Part shown: positions 39,392 to 47,375 of the stretch, piece by piece
Numbering within the stretch: position 1 is the first letter of the stretch
Layout: each line of letters starts with the position of its first letter
DNA from: Mycolicibacterium arabiense
GTDB taxonomy: Bacteria > Actinomycetota > Actinomycetes > Mycobacteriales > Mycobacteriaceae
Direction of reading: 5' to 3'
Assembly: GCF_010731815.2 (NCBI RefSeq)
Contig: NZ_AP022593.1
Span: 124,001-188,000 of the forward strand
Length of the DNA stretch: 64,000 nucleotides
Position numbers and translations under genes: made by a program
Notes under the pieces: generated by a model
Database searches by the model: none
The model's input: the letters and a program-made list of their open reading frames with translations, nothing else
What the model was told of the DNA's origin: nothing

Positions 39392-41731
39392 ATGCAACTT
39401 GCTCTCCGTTCACCCCTCTCGGCCGGCATTGCGCTGGTCGGAGCAACAGCTATCGCACTCAGTCCGATCGCGCCGCCTGCGCCGGATCTGACCATCAAGG
39501 CAGAGCACATTTCGTCGGTCTACGCGGACTACACGCCGACCGGTCTGGCGACCGCCCTCACCGAACTGGTCAACGGCGTCGGAACCGCGGGCAACCAGGC
39601 CATCCAGGGGATCGGCGGCATCGGCAACACCGTGATCGCCACGGTCGGCGGGCTGGGCAACGCCCTGAGCGCCACGGGGGTCGGCGCGCTGGCGACGATC
39701 GCCTCGAATCCGCTGAACCCGGCGGCCTACCCGGCAGCGCTGGCACTGCTGCTCACCGGCGGCGGCGCGGCGATCACCGGCGGCATCGCAGGTCTCGGCG
39801 CGGCGGGTCAGCAGGCGCTGGCCACCCTCGGTGCCATCGGCAACACCACGCTCGCGACCATCGGGGCGATCGGCAACGAACTCGTCGGCGGTGCCGCCCT
39901 CGCAGCGCTCGCCTCGCTCGCCCCGGGTGACATCCTGGCGGCGATCGGCGTGCTCGCGGCCGGAGCGGCGACTGCCATCAACGACGCATTCCTCGGCATC
40001 GGCGCGGTCGGAACCCAGCTCGTCGGCGGCCTCGGTGCGGTCGGCGTACAGGCGCTGGCCGGATTCGGCGGTGCGGGCGCAGGCCTCATCGGCGGTCTCG
40101 GCGCGGCGGGCATCCAGACCATCGGCGGTCTCGGCGCCACGGGCAACGCGTTCATCAACACCGTTGGCGCGGTGGGCAACTCGGCGATCCAGACCATCGG
40201 CGCCGTCGGCAACACGCTGTCGGGCACGTTGCTCGGAGCGCTGGGCACCATCCTGTCCAACCCGCTGAATCCCGGTAGCTACGCCACCGCGCTCAACACG
40301 CTGGTGAGCGGCGTCGGAACCGCGGTCAACCAGGGCTTCCTCGGTGCAGGTGCCACCGGCACCCTGCTGGTGAACGGCCTGGGCGTCACCGGCGGAACCC
40401 TCCTGGGCACCCTCGGTCTGGCCGGCTCCACCCTGGTCGCGACCCTCGGCAATGCGGGTGCCGCCACCATCGGCACGATCGGGACCATCGGCAACACGCT
40501 GATCTCCACCGTCGGCGGCATCGGCAACACCGTGCTGGCCACCACCGGAGGTGTGATCGGGACGCTCGGCAACGCGCTGGGCACCGCGTTCGGCCTCATC
40601 ACCGGCCAGCCGGTCATGCAGAACGTCCAGTTGGCCGCGCTCGCGGCACCGGGTGACGTCTCGACGCTGGCGCTGACGCCGGGCGACGTCGGGACCGCGG
40701 TGGGTGTGCTGCTCAACGGCGCGGGAACCGCGGTCACGCAGGGCATCGTCGGCTTCGGCACGGCAGGCAGCCAGCTCATCGGTGGTCTCGGCTCGGCGGG
40801 CGTGACCACGGTCGCCACCCTCGGCGGACTGGGCTTGATCGGCCTGGCAACCGTTGGCGCGCTGGGCAACACGGCCATCCAAACCATCGGCGCGGTCGGC
40901 AACACGCTGCTCGCCGGCGGCGGTGCCGCGCTCGGGGCCATCCTGGCCAACCCGCTGAACCCGGCCAGCTACTTCGCGGCCATTCAAACGGTCGTGAACA
41001 CCATCGGCGCGGCGGTCAACACCACGCTCCAAGGCATCGGCACGGCTGGCAACGGCTTGATCGCCGGTATCGGGCAGGCGGGCAACCTGGCCCTCAACGG
41101 CTTCGGCCAGGCGGGCAACCAGGCCATCGGTGCGATCGGCGGCGCAGGCAACACGGTCGTGCAGACGGTGGGCCAGGTCGGCAACACGCTCGAGGATGCG
41201 GTCGGTGACGCCGTCGGCGTCATTACCGGTCCCACGGCGCCGCCGGCGCCTCCGGAACCCCCGGTCGAGGAGCTGTCCGGCGACGCACAGATCACCGCAC
41301 GCGTCGCGTCCGTACCCGCCGAGGACGTGGAGGAGGCGCCGGTCGTCGACGAGACGCCAACCGACACCACCGGCACGAACGACACGACGGGCACGGACGA
41401 CACGGGCACCGGCACCGGCACCGACACGGGTGCGGGTGACTCCGACACCGGCGGCTCGGGAACGGGCGGCTCGGGAACGGGCGGTTCGGGGACGGGCGGG
41501 TCCAGCACCGGCGGCACGGGAGCGGGCGGCTCGACGGACACCACCGGCGGCAACAAGGTGTCGCCCGACACCAAGGCCGGCGGGTCCTCGAACACCGGCG
41601 GTGGCTCGAATGACTCCGACACCAAGGGCACCGCGAAAGACGGGTCGAGCGACGCCGGTTCCGGCAGCGGCAGCGGTTCGGGCAGCGGCAGCGGTTCGGA
41701 TAGCGGTTCGAAGGACGGCGGCGACAGCTAG
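39392..41731 (+). CDS. Exported glycine-rich repeat protein with N-terminal GjpA-like signal region
   Basis: This is a 779-residue protein. A signal-type N-terminus (QLALRSPLSAGIALVGATAIALSPIAPPAPD) resembles mycobacterial proteins annotated as outer membrane porin GjpA. Residues ~50-620 consist of short GxxGNxxIxTIGxxGN-type repeats arranged in larger blocks. NPLNPxxY occurs three times, at about residues 106, 290 and 520. The last ~150 residues are rich in Asp, Thr, Gly and Ser (SGTGG and SGSG runs). It is not PE or PPE: neither motif is present. Probably cell-envelope located; porin function is unproven. RBS AGGGGG; a hairpin follows the stop. Confidence 0.7.
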   Translation: MQLALRSPLSAGIALVGATAIALSPIAPPAPDLTIKAEHISSVYADYTPTGLATALTELVNGVGTAGNQAIQGIGGIGNTVIATVGGLGNALSATGVGALATIASNPLNPAAYPAALALLLTGGGAAITGGIAGLGAAGQQALATLGAIGNTTLATIGAIGNELVGGAALAALASLAPGDILAAIGVLAAGAATAINDAFLGIGAVGTQLVGGLGAVGVQALAGFGGAGAGLIGGLGAAGIQTIGGLGATGNAFINTVGAVGNSAIQTIGAVGNTLSGTLLGALGTILSNPLNPGSYATALNTLVSGVGTAVNQGFLGAGATGTLLVNGLGVTGGTLLGTLGLAGSTLVATLGNAGAATIGTIGTIGNTLISTVGGIGNTVLATTGGVIGTLGNALGTAFGLITGQPVMQNVQLAALAAPGDVSTLALTPGDVGTAVGVLLNGAGTAVTQGIVGFGTAGSQLIGGLGSAGVTTVATLGGLGLIGLATVGALGNTAIQTIGAVGNTLLAGGGAALGAILANPLNPASYFAAIQTVVNTIGAAVNTTLQGIGTAGNGLIAGIGQAGNLALNGFGQAGNQAIGAIGGAGNTVVQTVGQVGNTLEDAVGDAVGVITGPTAPPAPPEPPVEELSGDAQITARVASVPAEDVEEAPVVDETPTDTTGTNDTTGTDDTGTGTGTDTGAGDSDTGGSGTGGSGTGGSGTGGSSTGGTGAGGSTDTTGGNKVSPDTKAGGSSNTGGGSNDSDTKGTAKDGSSDAGSGSGSGSGSGSGSDSGSKDGGDS

Positions 41732-41762
41732 GAACGCATGACGCGACACGCATGACACGGCC

Positions 41763-41788
41763 GTGGGCCTCCCGAAAGGGGGGCCCAC
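41763..41788 (+). terminator. Hairpin terminator after the glycine-rich gene
   Basis: GTGGGCCTCCC and GGGGGGCCCAC pair around a GAAA loop 31 bp after the stop codon. There is no T run, as is common for mycobacterial terminators. Confidence 0.65.
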
Positions 41789-41840
41789 GTTCGCGTCAAT
41801 ATCTGGTTTGCGCCCATGATCAACCGGGGTACACGCCGGC

Positions 41841-42617
41841 ATGACCGACACCAAGGGCGCTGTAGCGAATGCTGCCGACAATCAGTGGTTCGAACGTGCG
41901 GCGCGGACAGGCTTCATCGCCAGCGGCGTCCTGCACCTGCTGCTCGCCTGGATCGTGCTCCGGCTTGCCTTCGGTAGCGGAGGCAACGCGGACCAATCCG
42001 GCGCCCTGGCCGCTCTCGGCAGCCAGACCGGCGGCGCGATCATGCTGTGGCTCGCGGCCATCGGTCTCGCGGCACTCGGCCTGTGGCACATCGCGGAAGC
42101 AGTCGCCGAGGAGGAAGTCAAGGACAAGGTGAAGGCCGTCGCCGTCGGCGTGGTGAACATCGCGCTCGCCGTGTCCGCCGCGCGATTCGCCTCCGGCAGT
42201 GGCCAGTCCAGCGGTCAGCAGAACGCGGGCATGAGTGCCCAGCTCATGCAATCCGGCTGGGGCAAGGCGCTTCTCATCATCGTCGCGCTCGTCCTGATCG
42301 GCGTCGGCGGCTACCACGTCTACAAGGGCGCGACCAAGCGCTTCGAGAAGGACTTGACCCGCTCACGGGGATCGATCGTCACGCCGGCCGGCATCATCGG
42401 CTACGTCGCCAAGGGCCTCGTCCTTGCAGGCGCAGGCATCCTGGTCATCATCGCGACCGTGACGTCCGACCCCGCCAAGGCCTCGGGCATCGATGCCGCC
42501 GTCAAGGCCCTCGGCAACGCGCCGTTTGGCCGGATCCTCCTCGTCCTCGCCGCTCTGGGCATCGCGGCCTACGGCGTCTTCAGCCTGATCCGCAGCCGCT
42601 ACGCGGACATGTCCTAG
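41841..42617 (+). CDS. DUF1206 integral membrane protein
   Basis: This 258-residue protein has six hydrophobic segments arranged as three similar pairs, each about 80 residues, the pattern of DUF1206. Each pair begins with an aromatic/basic helix entry such as WFERAARTGFIASGVLHLLLA, WGKALLIIVALVLIGVGGYH and GIIGYVAKGLVLAGAGILV. Function is unknown. The tail meets the nirD stop with a 4-bp overlap (CTAG), so the two converge. Confidence 0.87.
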   Translation: MTDTKGAVANAADNQWFERAARTGFIASGVLHLLLAWIVLRLAFGSGGNADQSGALAALGSQTGGAIMLWLAAIGLAALGLWHIAEAVAEEEVKDKVKAVAVGVVNIALAVSAARFASGSGQSSGQQNAGMSAQLMQSGWGKALLIIVALVLIGVGGYHVYKGATKRFEKDLTRSRGSIVTPAGIIGYVAKGLVLAGAGILVIIATVTSDPAKASGIDAAVKALGNAPFGRILLVLAALGIAAYGVFSLIRSRYADMS

Positions 42618-42940
42618 TCCCGGCCGCAGTCGAGCGCGACGCGTATCGCCCCGGTGGCGTCGACGGTCGCCTCGTGCGTGCACACGCCGAGTCCGGTTCC
42701 CGTGACCTCGCGTCCGGTCTCGAGGTCGTAGTTCAGCCCGTGCAGGGGGCACACGACGACCTGGTCGTCGATCAACCCGTCGGCGAGCGGACCGCCGCGG
42801 TGCGGACACACCGCGCTCAAGGCGCGCACCGAGCCGTCGCGCATGCGGTACACCGCGATCTGCTCGCCGTCGATCGCGAACGTCCGGCCCTCCCCGACGG
42901 GGATCTCGTCGACGTGGCCCACCGAGACTCGCGTAGTCAT
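42614..42940 (-). CDS. nirD: Nitrite reductase (NADH) small subunit NirD
   Basis: This is a 108-residue Rieske-type protein. C45-P-H47 and C64-P-L-H67 ligate a [2Fe-2S] cluster. It is the small partner of NirB in assimilatory nitrite reduction to ammonium. ATG 42940 overlaps the nirB stop by 4 bp. Length is normal for the family. Confidence 0.95.
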   Translation of the reverse strand: MTTRVSVGHVDEIPVGEGRTFAIDGEQIAVYRMRDGSVRALSAVCPHRGGPLADGLIDDQVVVCPLHGLNYDLETGREVTGTGLGVCTHEATVDATGAIRVALDCGRD

Positions 42941-45408
42941 CGGACCGGGACCTGGGGCAGCGGCAGCAACGGCAACGACGTCCTGAACTGGCCCTCGGTA
43001 GCGGGCTCCCTGCCGTCGAGCCACGGATCGCGGTAGGCCGCAACGGACTTCGCCATGTTGGCGTCGAGCTGCTCGGCCAGCCCATCGGCGTCGTCGACCA
43101 CGATCTCCCGCAGCCGTTCGATGCCGATGCGGGGGACGAAGGCGTACGTCCGCTCGAGCCAGTTGGCGTTCTCCCGGTAGTACTGCAGGAACCGGCCGGT
43201 CAGCGTCATCACCTCCTCGGGTGAGTCCACGGTGGCCAGCAGGTCGCCCTTGCGGATGTGGGCGCCGGCCGCCCCGCCGACGTACATCTCCCAGCGTCCG
43301 CCGACCCCCCCTTCTATGGCGACTATCCCTACGTCCTTGCACAGCGCCTCGGCACAGTTGCGCGGACACCCGGTCACGGCCAGCTTCATCTTCGCGGGAC
43401 TGGCCAGACCCTGGTAGCGCTCCTCGATCGCGATGCCCAGCGCCGTCGAGTCGCCGACGCCGAATCGGCAGAAGTCGCTTCCGACACAGGTCTTCACGGT
43501 CCGGAAGCTCTTGCCGTAGGCGTATCCCGACGGCATGTCGAGATCCGCCCACACCGATGGCAGGTCCTCCTTGCGGACCCCCAGCAGGTCGATGCGCTGA
43601 CCGCCGGTCAGCTTGATCATGGGGATCTCGTACTTGTCGGCGACGTCGGCGATCCTGCGCAGCTGCCTGGAGTCGGTGACCCCGCCCTTCATCTGCGGCA
43701 CCACCGAGAAGGTGCCGTCGCGCTGGATGTTGCCGTGCACGCGGTCGTTGATGAACCGGGCGTCGCGTTCGTCGACGAACTCGTCGGCCCACATCATGTC
43801 GAGCAGCGAGGCCAGCGCCATCTTGGAACTGGCGTCGGGCTTGCCGTCGGGAGCCAGTGCGGCGAAGACCGATGACACCGAGTGCAGTTGGAGTTCCCGG
43901 ACGTGCTTCATCAGGGTCGGCTTGTCGTACGGGATCGCCGGCACGTACCACGACGCAGACGGATCCTCGGTGACTGCGCCATCGGCGGCCCACTCGACGA
44001 CCTGGCCGACCAGCTCCTTGCAGGACCCGCAGCCCTTGCCCGCCTTGGTCTTCGCCATCACGCCGCTCACCGACGTCACACCGCCGCGCACGCAGCCGAC
44101 GAGGTCGCCCTTGGAGACGCCGTTGCAGTTGCACACCTGGGCGTCGTCGGCGAGTTCGGCCACGCCCACTCCGACGTCGGGGGTGCCGATGTCGAACATC
44201 AGCGATACCCGCTCGTCGGGGAGTGGCAGGCCGCTGTCGAACGCCTGGGTCAGGAACGACACCTTGCTGACGTCGCCGACGAGCGTGGCGCCCACCAGCT
44301 TCCCGTCGCGGATCACGATGGTCTTGTACACGCCGTGCCTGGGCTCGGAGTACTGCACGAACTCGTCGTCCTCGCGTTCCGGCGCCTTGATCCCCATCGA
44401 CGCGACGTCGACGCCGGCCACCTTCAGCTTCGTGGCGACGCGGGAGCCGTGATAGGTGGCGGCCGGATCGCTGCCGGTGAGGTGGTCGGCGAGCACCTTG
44501 GCCTGCTCCCACAGCGGAGCGACCAGGCCGTAGACCTGGCCGCGGTGCTGGGCGCACTCGCCGACGACGTAGACGTCGTCGTCGTCGACCGACCGCATGT
44601 GATCGTCGGTGACGATGGCCCGCTCGACGGTCAGCCCGGCCCGTTGCGCCAGCCCGACGTTGGGTCGGATGCCCGCGGCGATGACGAGCATGTCGCAGTC
44701 CAGGCGCGTCCCGTCGGCGAACGCGATGCCCGTGAGGCGGCCGTCGTCGACGAACACCTCGGTGGTGCGCATGTTGGTGTGCACCCCAATGCCGAGGCTT
44801 TCCACCGACTTTCGCAGGATCGCGCCCGCGAGGTCGTCGAGCTGGGCGTTCATCAGCACCGGCCCGGCGTGCACCACGTCGACGGTCAGCCCCCGGTTCT
44901 GCAGGCCCCGTGCGGCCTCCAATCCGAGCAGGCCGCCTCCGATCACGACGGCCTTGGTCCGCATGCCTGCCTCGGCGATCATCGCGGAGGTGTCGTCGAG
45001 GGTCCGGAACCCGTACACGCCATCGGCGAGGTTCTTGTCGTCGGCCCACAGCCCCTTCATCGGGGGGAAGAACGATCGGCTGCCGGTGGCCAGGATGAGC
45101 TTGTCGTACCGCATGCTGGTGCCGTCGTCGGCGTGCACGAGGTGGGCGAAGGTGTCGACGCGCACCACGCGAACCCCGGCTCGCAGGTCGATCCGGTTGT
45201 CGGAGTACCAGTCCAGCGCGTTGAGGTAGATCTCGGCGGGATCGTCGCTGCCGGCAAGGACGTTCGACAGCAGGATGCGGTTGTAGTTGCCGTAGGGCTC
45301 GTCGCCGAACACGGTGATGTCGAACATCTCACCGCCACCCCTGGCGAGCACTTCTTCGATGGCGCGGATGCCTGCCATGCCGTTGCCGACCACGACGAGC
45401 CTGCGCAT
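42937..45408 (-). CDS. nirB: Nitrite reductase (NADH) large subunit NirB
   Basis: This is an 823-residue siroheme enzyme. The FAD/NADH module comes first (VVVGNGMAGIRAIEEVL, then VIGGGLLGLEAARGL). A BFD-like [2Fe-2S] domain with CNC and CGSC follows at about 415-470, then the ferredoxin-like and siroheme/[4Fe-4S] module with TCVGSDFCRFG and GCPRNCAEALC. It reduces nitrite to ammonium using NADH. ATG 45408 is directly coupled to the upstream small gene (TGATG). The operon runs unknown gene-nirB-nirD. Confidence 0.96.
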   Translation of the reverse strand: MRRLVVVGNGMAGIRAIEEVLARGGGEMFDITVFGDEPYGNYNRILLSNVLAGSDDPAEIYLNALDWYSDNRIDLRAGVRVVRVDTFAHLVHADDGTSMRYDKLILATGSRSFFPPMKGLWADDKNLADGVYGFRTLDDTSAMIAEAGMRTKAVVIGGGLLGLEAARGLQNRGLTVDVVHAGPVLMNAQLDDLAGAILRKSVESLGIGVHTNMRTTEVFVDDGRLTGIAFADGTRLDCDMLVIAAGIRPNVGLAQRAGLTVERAIVTDDHMRSVDDDDVYVVGECAQHRGQVYGLVAPLWEQAKVLADHLTGSDPAATYHGSRVATKLKVAGVDVASMGIKAPEREDDEFVQYSEPRHGVYKTIVIRDGKLVGATLVGDVSKVSFLTQAFDSGLPLPDERVSLMFDIGTPDVGVGVAELADDAQVCNCNGVSKGDLVGCVRGGVTSVSGVMAKTKAGKGCGSCKELVGQVVEWAADGAVTEDPSASWYVPAIPYDKPTLMKHVRELQLHSVSSVFAALAPDGKPDASSKMALASLLDMMWADEFVDERDARFINDRVHGNIQRDGTFSVVPQMKGGVTDSRQLRRIADVADKYEIPMIKLTGGQRIDLLGVRKEDLPSVWADLDMPSGYAYGKSFRTVKTCVGSDFCRFGVGDSTALGIAIEERYQGLASPAKMKLAVTGCPRNCAEALCKDVGIVAIEGGVGGRWEMYVGGAAGAHIRKGDLLATVDSPEEVMTLTGRFLQYYRENANWLERTYAFVPRIGIERLREIVVDDADGLAEQLDANMAKSVAAYRDPWLDGREPATEGQFRTSLPLLPLPQVPVR

Positions 45409-45761
45409 CAGACCTCCACCAGCCCCAGGTCGACGACAACGGTGCCCGCGCAGCCGACGGGCGCGGCGATGGCCAACTCGAGCACCGTGTCGCCGAGCAG
45501 GTCCTCGACCACCCGCAGCGCGACGTGCGTCGCACCCTTGGCCGCGATGGGGAAGTAGCGCATCGGTGCCCCGTCGCGGAGCAGGACGACGCTGACCATC
45601 TCGTCGCATGAGTTGCCGCCGCGGAAGTAGACGGGTTGGGACACGGCTCCCGCGGGCACCACGTAGCGCAGCGTCCCGTCGATCGGAACCGGTTCGTCGA
45701 GGCCCTTGCCCTCGAATTCGAAGGCGCCCTGCAGGAATCGTGGGGTGCTTCCGTCTGTCAT
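45408..45761 (-). CDS. Small conserved-looking protein linked to nirBD, function unknown
   Basis: This is a 117-residue protein with no signal peptide or membrane helix. It is beta-rich in appearance, with FRGGNSCDEMVSVVLLRDG and two further Val/Leu strands, and two Cys (in NSCDE and VGCAG) that could bind metal or form a disulphide. It is the first gene of the nirBD operon and shares one base with the nirB start, so it should be made in step with nitrite reductase. I do not recognise the family. A chaperone, cofactor-handling or regulatory role in nitrite assimilation is a guess from context only. Confidence 0.75.
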   Translation of the reverse strand: MTDGSTPRFLQGAFEFEGKGLDEPVPIDGTLRYVVPAGAVSQPVYFRGGNSCDEMVSVVLLRDGAPMRYFPIAAKGATHVALRVVEDLLGDTVLELAIAAPVGCAGTVVVDLGLVEV

Positions 45762-45783
45762 GTTCTACCAATAGGCGGCCATT

Positions 45784-45799
45784 GTTTCGTGTTCGTTTC
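45784..45799 (-). promoter_or_regulatory. GlnR-like box 1 (GAAAC-n6-GAAAC)
   Basis: Read on the minus strand, two GAAAC half-sites are separated by exactly 6 bp. They lie 23 bp upstream of the nirBD-operon start. The spacing and half-site match the actinobacterial GlnR nitrogen-control consensus (GTnAC/GAAAC pairs). GlnR is known to control nitrate and nitrite assimilation in M. smegmatis. Confidence 0.65.
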
Positions 45800-45875
45800 C
45801 TGCGCGATGCGCCCATGAATACCGTTGCGCACCTCGGCCACGAGCCGACGTGTGAGCCAGTCTTGACATGACGGT

Positions 45876-45891
45876 CACGGAGGCGCAACGG
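45876..45891 (+). promoter_or_regulatory. GlnR-like box 2 (GTCAC-n6-GCAAC)
   Basis: GTCAC and GCAAC are separated by 6 bp and lie 32 bp upstream of narK. This half-site pair fits GTnAC-n6-GnAAC. Together with the box near the nirB side, it suggests shared nitrogen control of both divergent operons. Confidence 0.5.
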
Positions 45892-45923
45892 ATACGGCAT
45901 GGCCTGGCCATAGAACTATCGCC

Positions 45924-47375
45924 ATGACGACGCTCTTCCGCAGCCGCGACACCGAACGCCCGCGGCGCAGCCGTGACATCGAACACTGGGACGCCGAGGA
46001 CGTCGAGGCGTGGAACGGTGGCAACGACAGGATCGCCAAGCGCAACCTGATCTGGTCGATCGTCGCCGAGCACGTCGGGTTCTCGATCTGGTCGATCTGG
46101 TCGGTGATGGTGCTGTTCATGCCGCAGGACGTCTACGGCATCGACGCGGCCGGCAAGTTCTACCTCGTCGCGGTGCCGACCCTCGTCGGCGCGTTCATGC
46201 GCATTCCCTACACGGTGGCGCCCGCCAAGTTCGGCGGCAGGAACTGGACGATCGTCAGCGCGCTGCTGCTGCTGATTCCCACGCTGCTCACGCTGTGGGC
46301 GATGCAGAACCCCGGCACCTCGTACACGACGTTCATGGTGGTGGCGGCCTTCGCCGGCTTCGGCGGTGGCAACTTCGCCTCGTCGATGACCAACATCAAC
46401 GCCTTCTACCCGCAGCGGCTCAAGGGCTGGGCGCTCGGCCTGAACGCCGGTGGCGGAAACATCGGCGTCCCGGTCATCCAGCTGATCGGCCTGCTGGTGA
46501 TCGCCACGGTGGGGAACACCGCGCCCGAGCTGGTGTGCGCCATCTACCTCGTCCTGATCGCGCTGGCGGCATTGGGCTCGGCGTTCTTCATGGACAACCT
46601 GCGCAACCAGAGGTCCAATCTCGGAGCACTCGCAGAAGCGCTGCGCTACAAGCACTCCTGGGTGATGAGCTTCCTGTACATCGGCACGTTCGGGTCGTTC
46701 ATCGGCTTCTCGTTCGCGTTCGGGCAGGTGCTGCAGATCAACTACCTGGCAGGCGGCGACACTCCCGCGCAGGCAGCGCTGCACGCCGCGCAGATCTCTT
46801 TCCTCGGGCCGCTGCTCGGTTCCATCTCGCGTCCGTTCGGCGGCAAGCTGGCCGACCGGATCGGCGGCGGCAAGATCACGCTGTACACGTTCGTGGCGAT
46901 GATCTTCGCCGCGGGCATTCTGGTCGGCTCCGGAACCATGGACGACGGCGCCGCGGGTGCTCCGACCGGTGCCCAGATGACCGGGTACGTCGTGGGATTC
47001 ATCATCCTGTTCGTGCTCTCGGGCCTGGGCAACGGCTCGACCTACAAGATGATCCCGTCGATCTTCGAGGCCAAGGCGCAGGACAAGGACGGCTGGAGCG
47101 CCGAGGAGAAGGCAGCGTGGTCGCGCCGCATGTCGGGCGCGCTGATCGGGTTCGCCGGAGCAGTCGGGGCACTGGGCGGCGTGTTCATCAACGTCTCGCT
47201 GCGAGTGTCCTACACCGGTGCTGACAAGTCGGCGACGAGCGCCTTCTGGGTCTTCCTCGGGTTCTACGTCGTCTGCGCCATCGTCACCTGGTTCGTCTTC
47301 CTGCGGATGAAGTCCGTGCAGGCCGTCACCGGCGAGAACGTCGGACGGGCGGCGGCACCGGTGGGGGCGGGGTGA
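45924..47375 (+). CDS. narK: Nitrate/nitrite transporter, MFS NarK family
   Basis: This is a 483-residue MFS protein with about twelve hydrophobic helices after a ~50-residue cytoplasmic N-terminus. The nitrate signature appears as AGFGGGNFASSMTNINAFYP and LGLNAGGGNIGVP, and FVLSGLGNGSTYKMIPSIF in the C-half is the second copy. It imports nitrate or exchanges it for nitrite. Its stop overlaps the nasN GTG (GTGA), so uptake and reduction are co-expressed. It diverges from the nirBD operon. Confidence 0.95.
   Translation: MTTLFRSRDTERPRRSRDIEHWDAEDVEAWNGGNDRIAKRNLIWSIVAEHVGFSIWSIWSVMVLFMPQDVYGIDAAGKFYLVAVPTLVGAFMRIPYTVAPAKFGGRNWTIVSALLLLIPTLLTLWAMQNPGTSYTTFMVVAAFAGFGGGNFASSMTNINAFYPQRLKGWALGLNAGGGNIGVPVIQLIGLLVIATVGNTAPELVCAIYLVLIALAALGSAFFMDNLRNQRSNLGALAEALRYKHSWVMSFLYIGTFGSFIGFSFAFGQVLQINYLAGGDTPAQAALHAAQISFLGPLLGSISRPFGGKLADRIGGGKITLYTFVAMIFAAGILVGSGTMDDGAAGAPTGAQMTGYVVGFIILFVLSGLGNGSTYKMIPSIFEAKAQDKDGWSAEEKAAWSRRMSGALIGFAGAVGALGGVFINVSLRVSYTGADKSATSAFWVFLGFYVVCAIVTWFVFLRMKSVQAVTGENVGRAAAPVGAG

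Noticed and set aside
39500..41250. Regular repeats that could suggest a CRISPR array or PE-PGRS/PPE gene
   Set aside because: Repeats are in-frame codons of one protein, with no conserved palindromic unit or unique spacers and no cas genes. The PE and PPE N-terminal motifs are absent.
45865..45870. TTGACA before narK as a -35 box
   Set aside because: No -10-like hexamer lies 16-19 bp downstream, so no complete promoter can be assigned.
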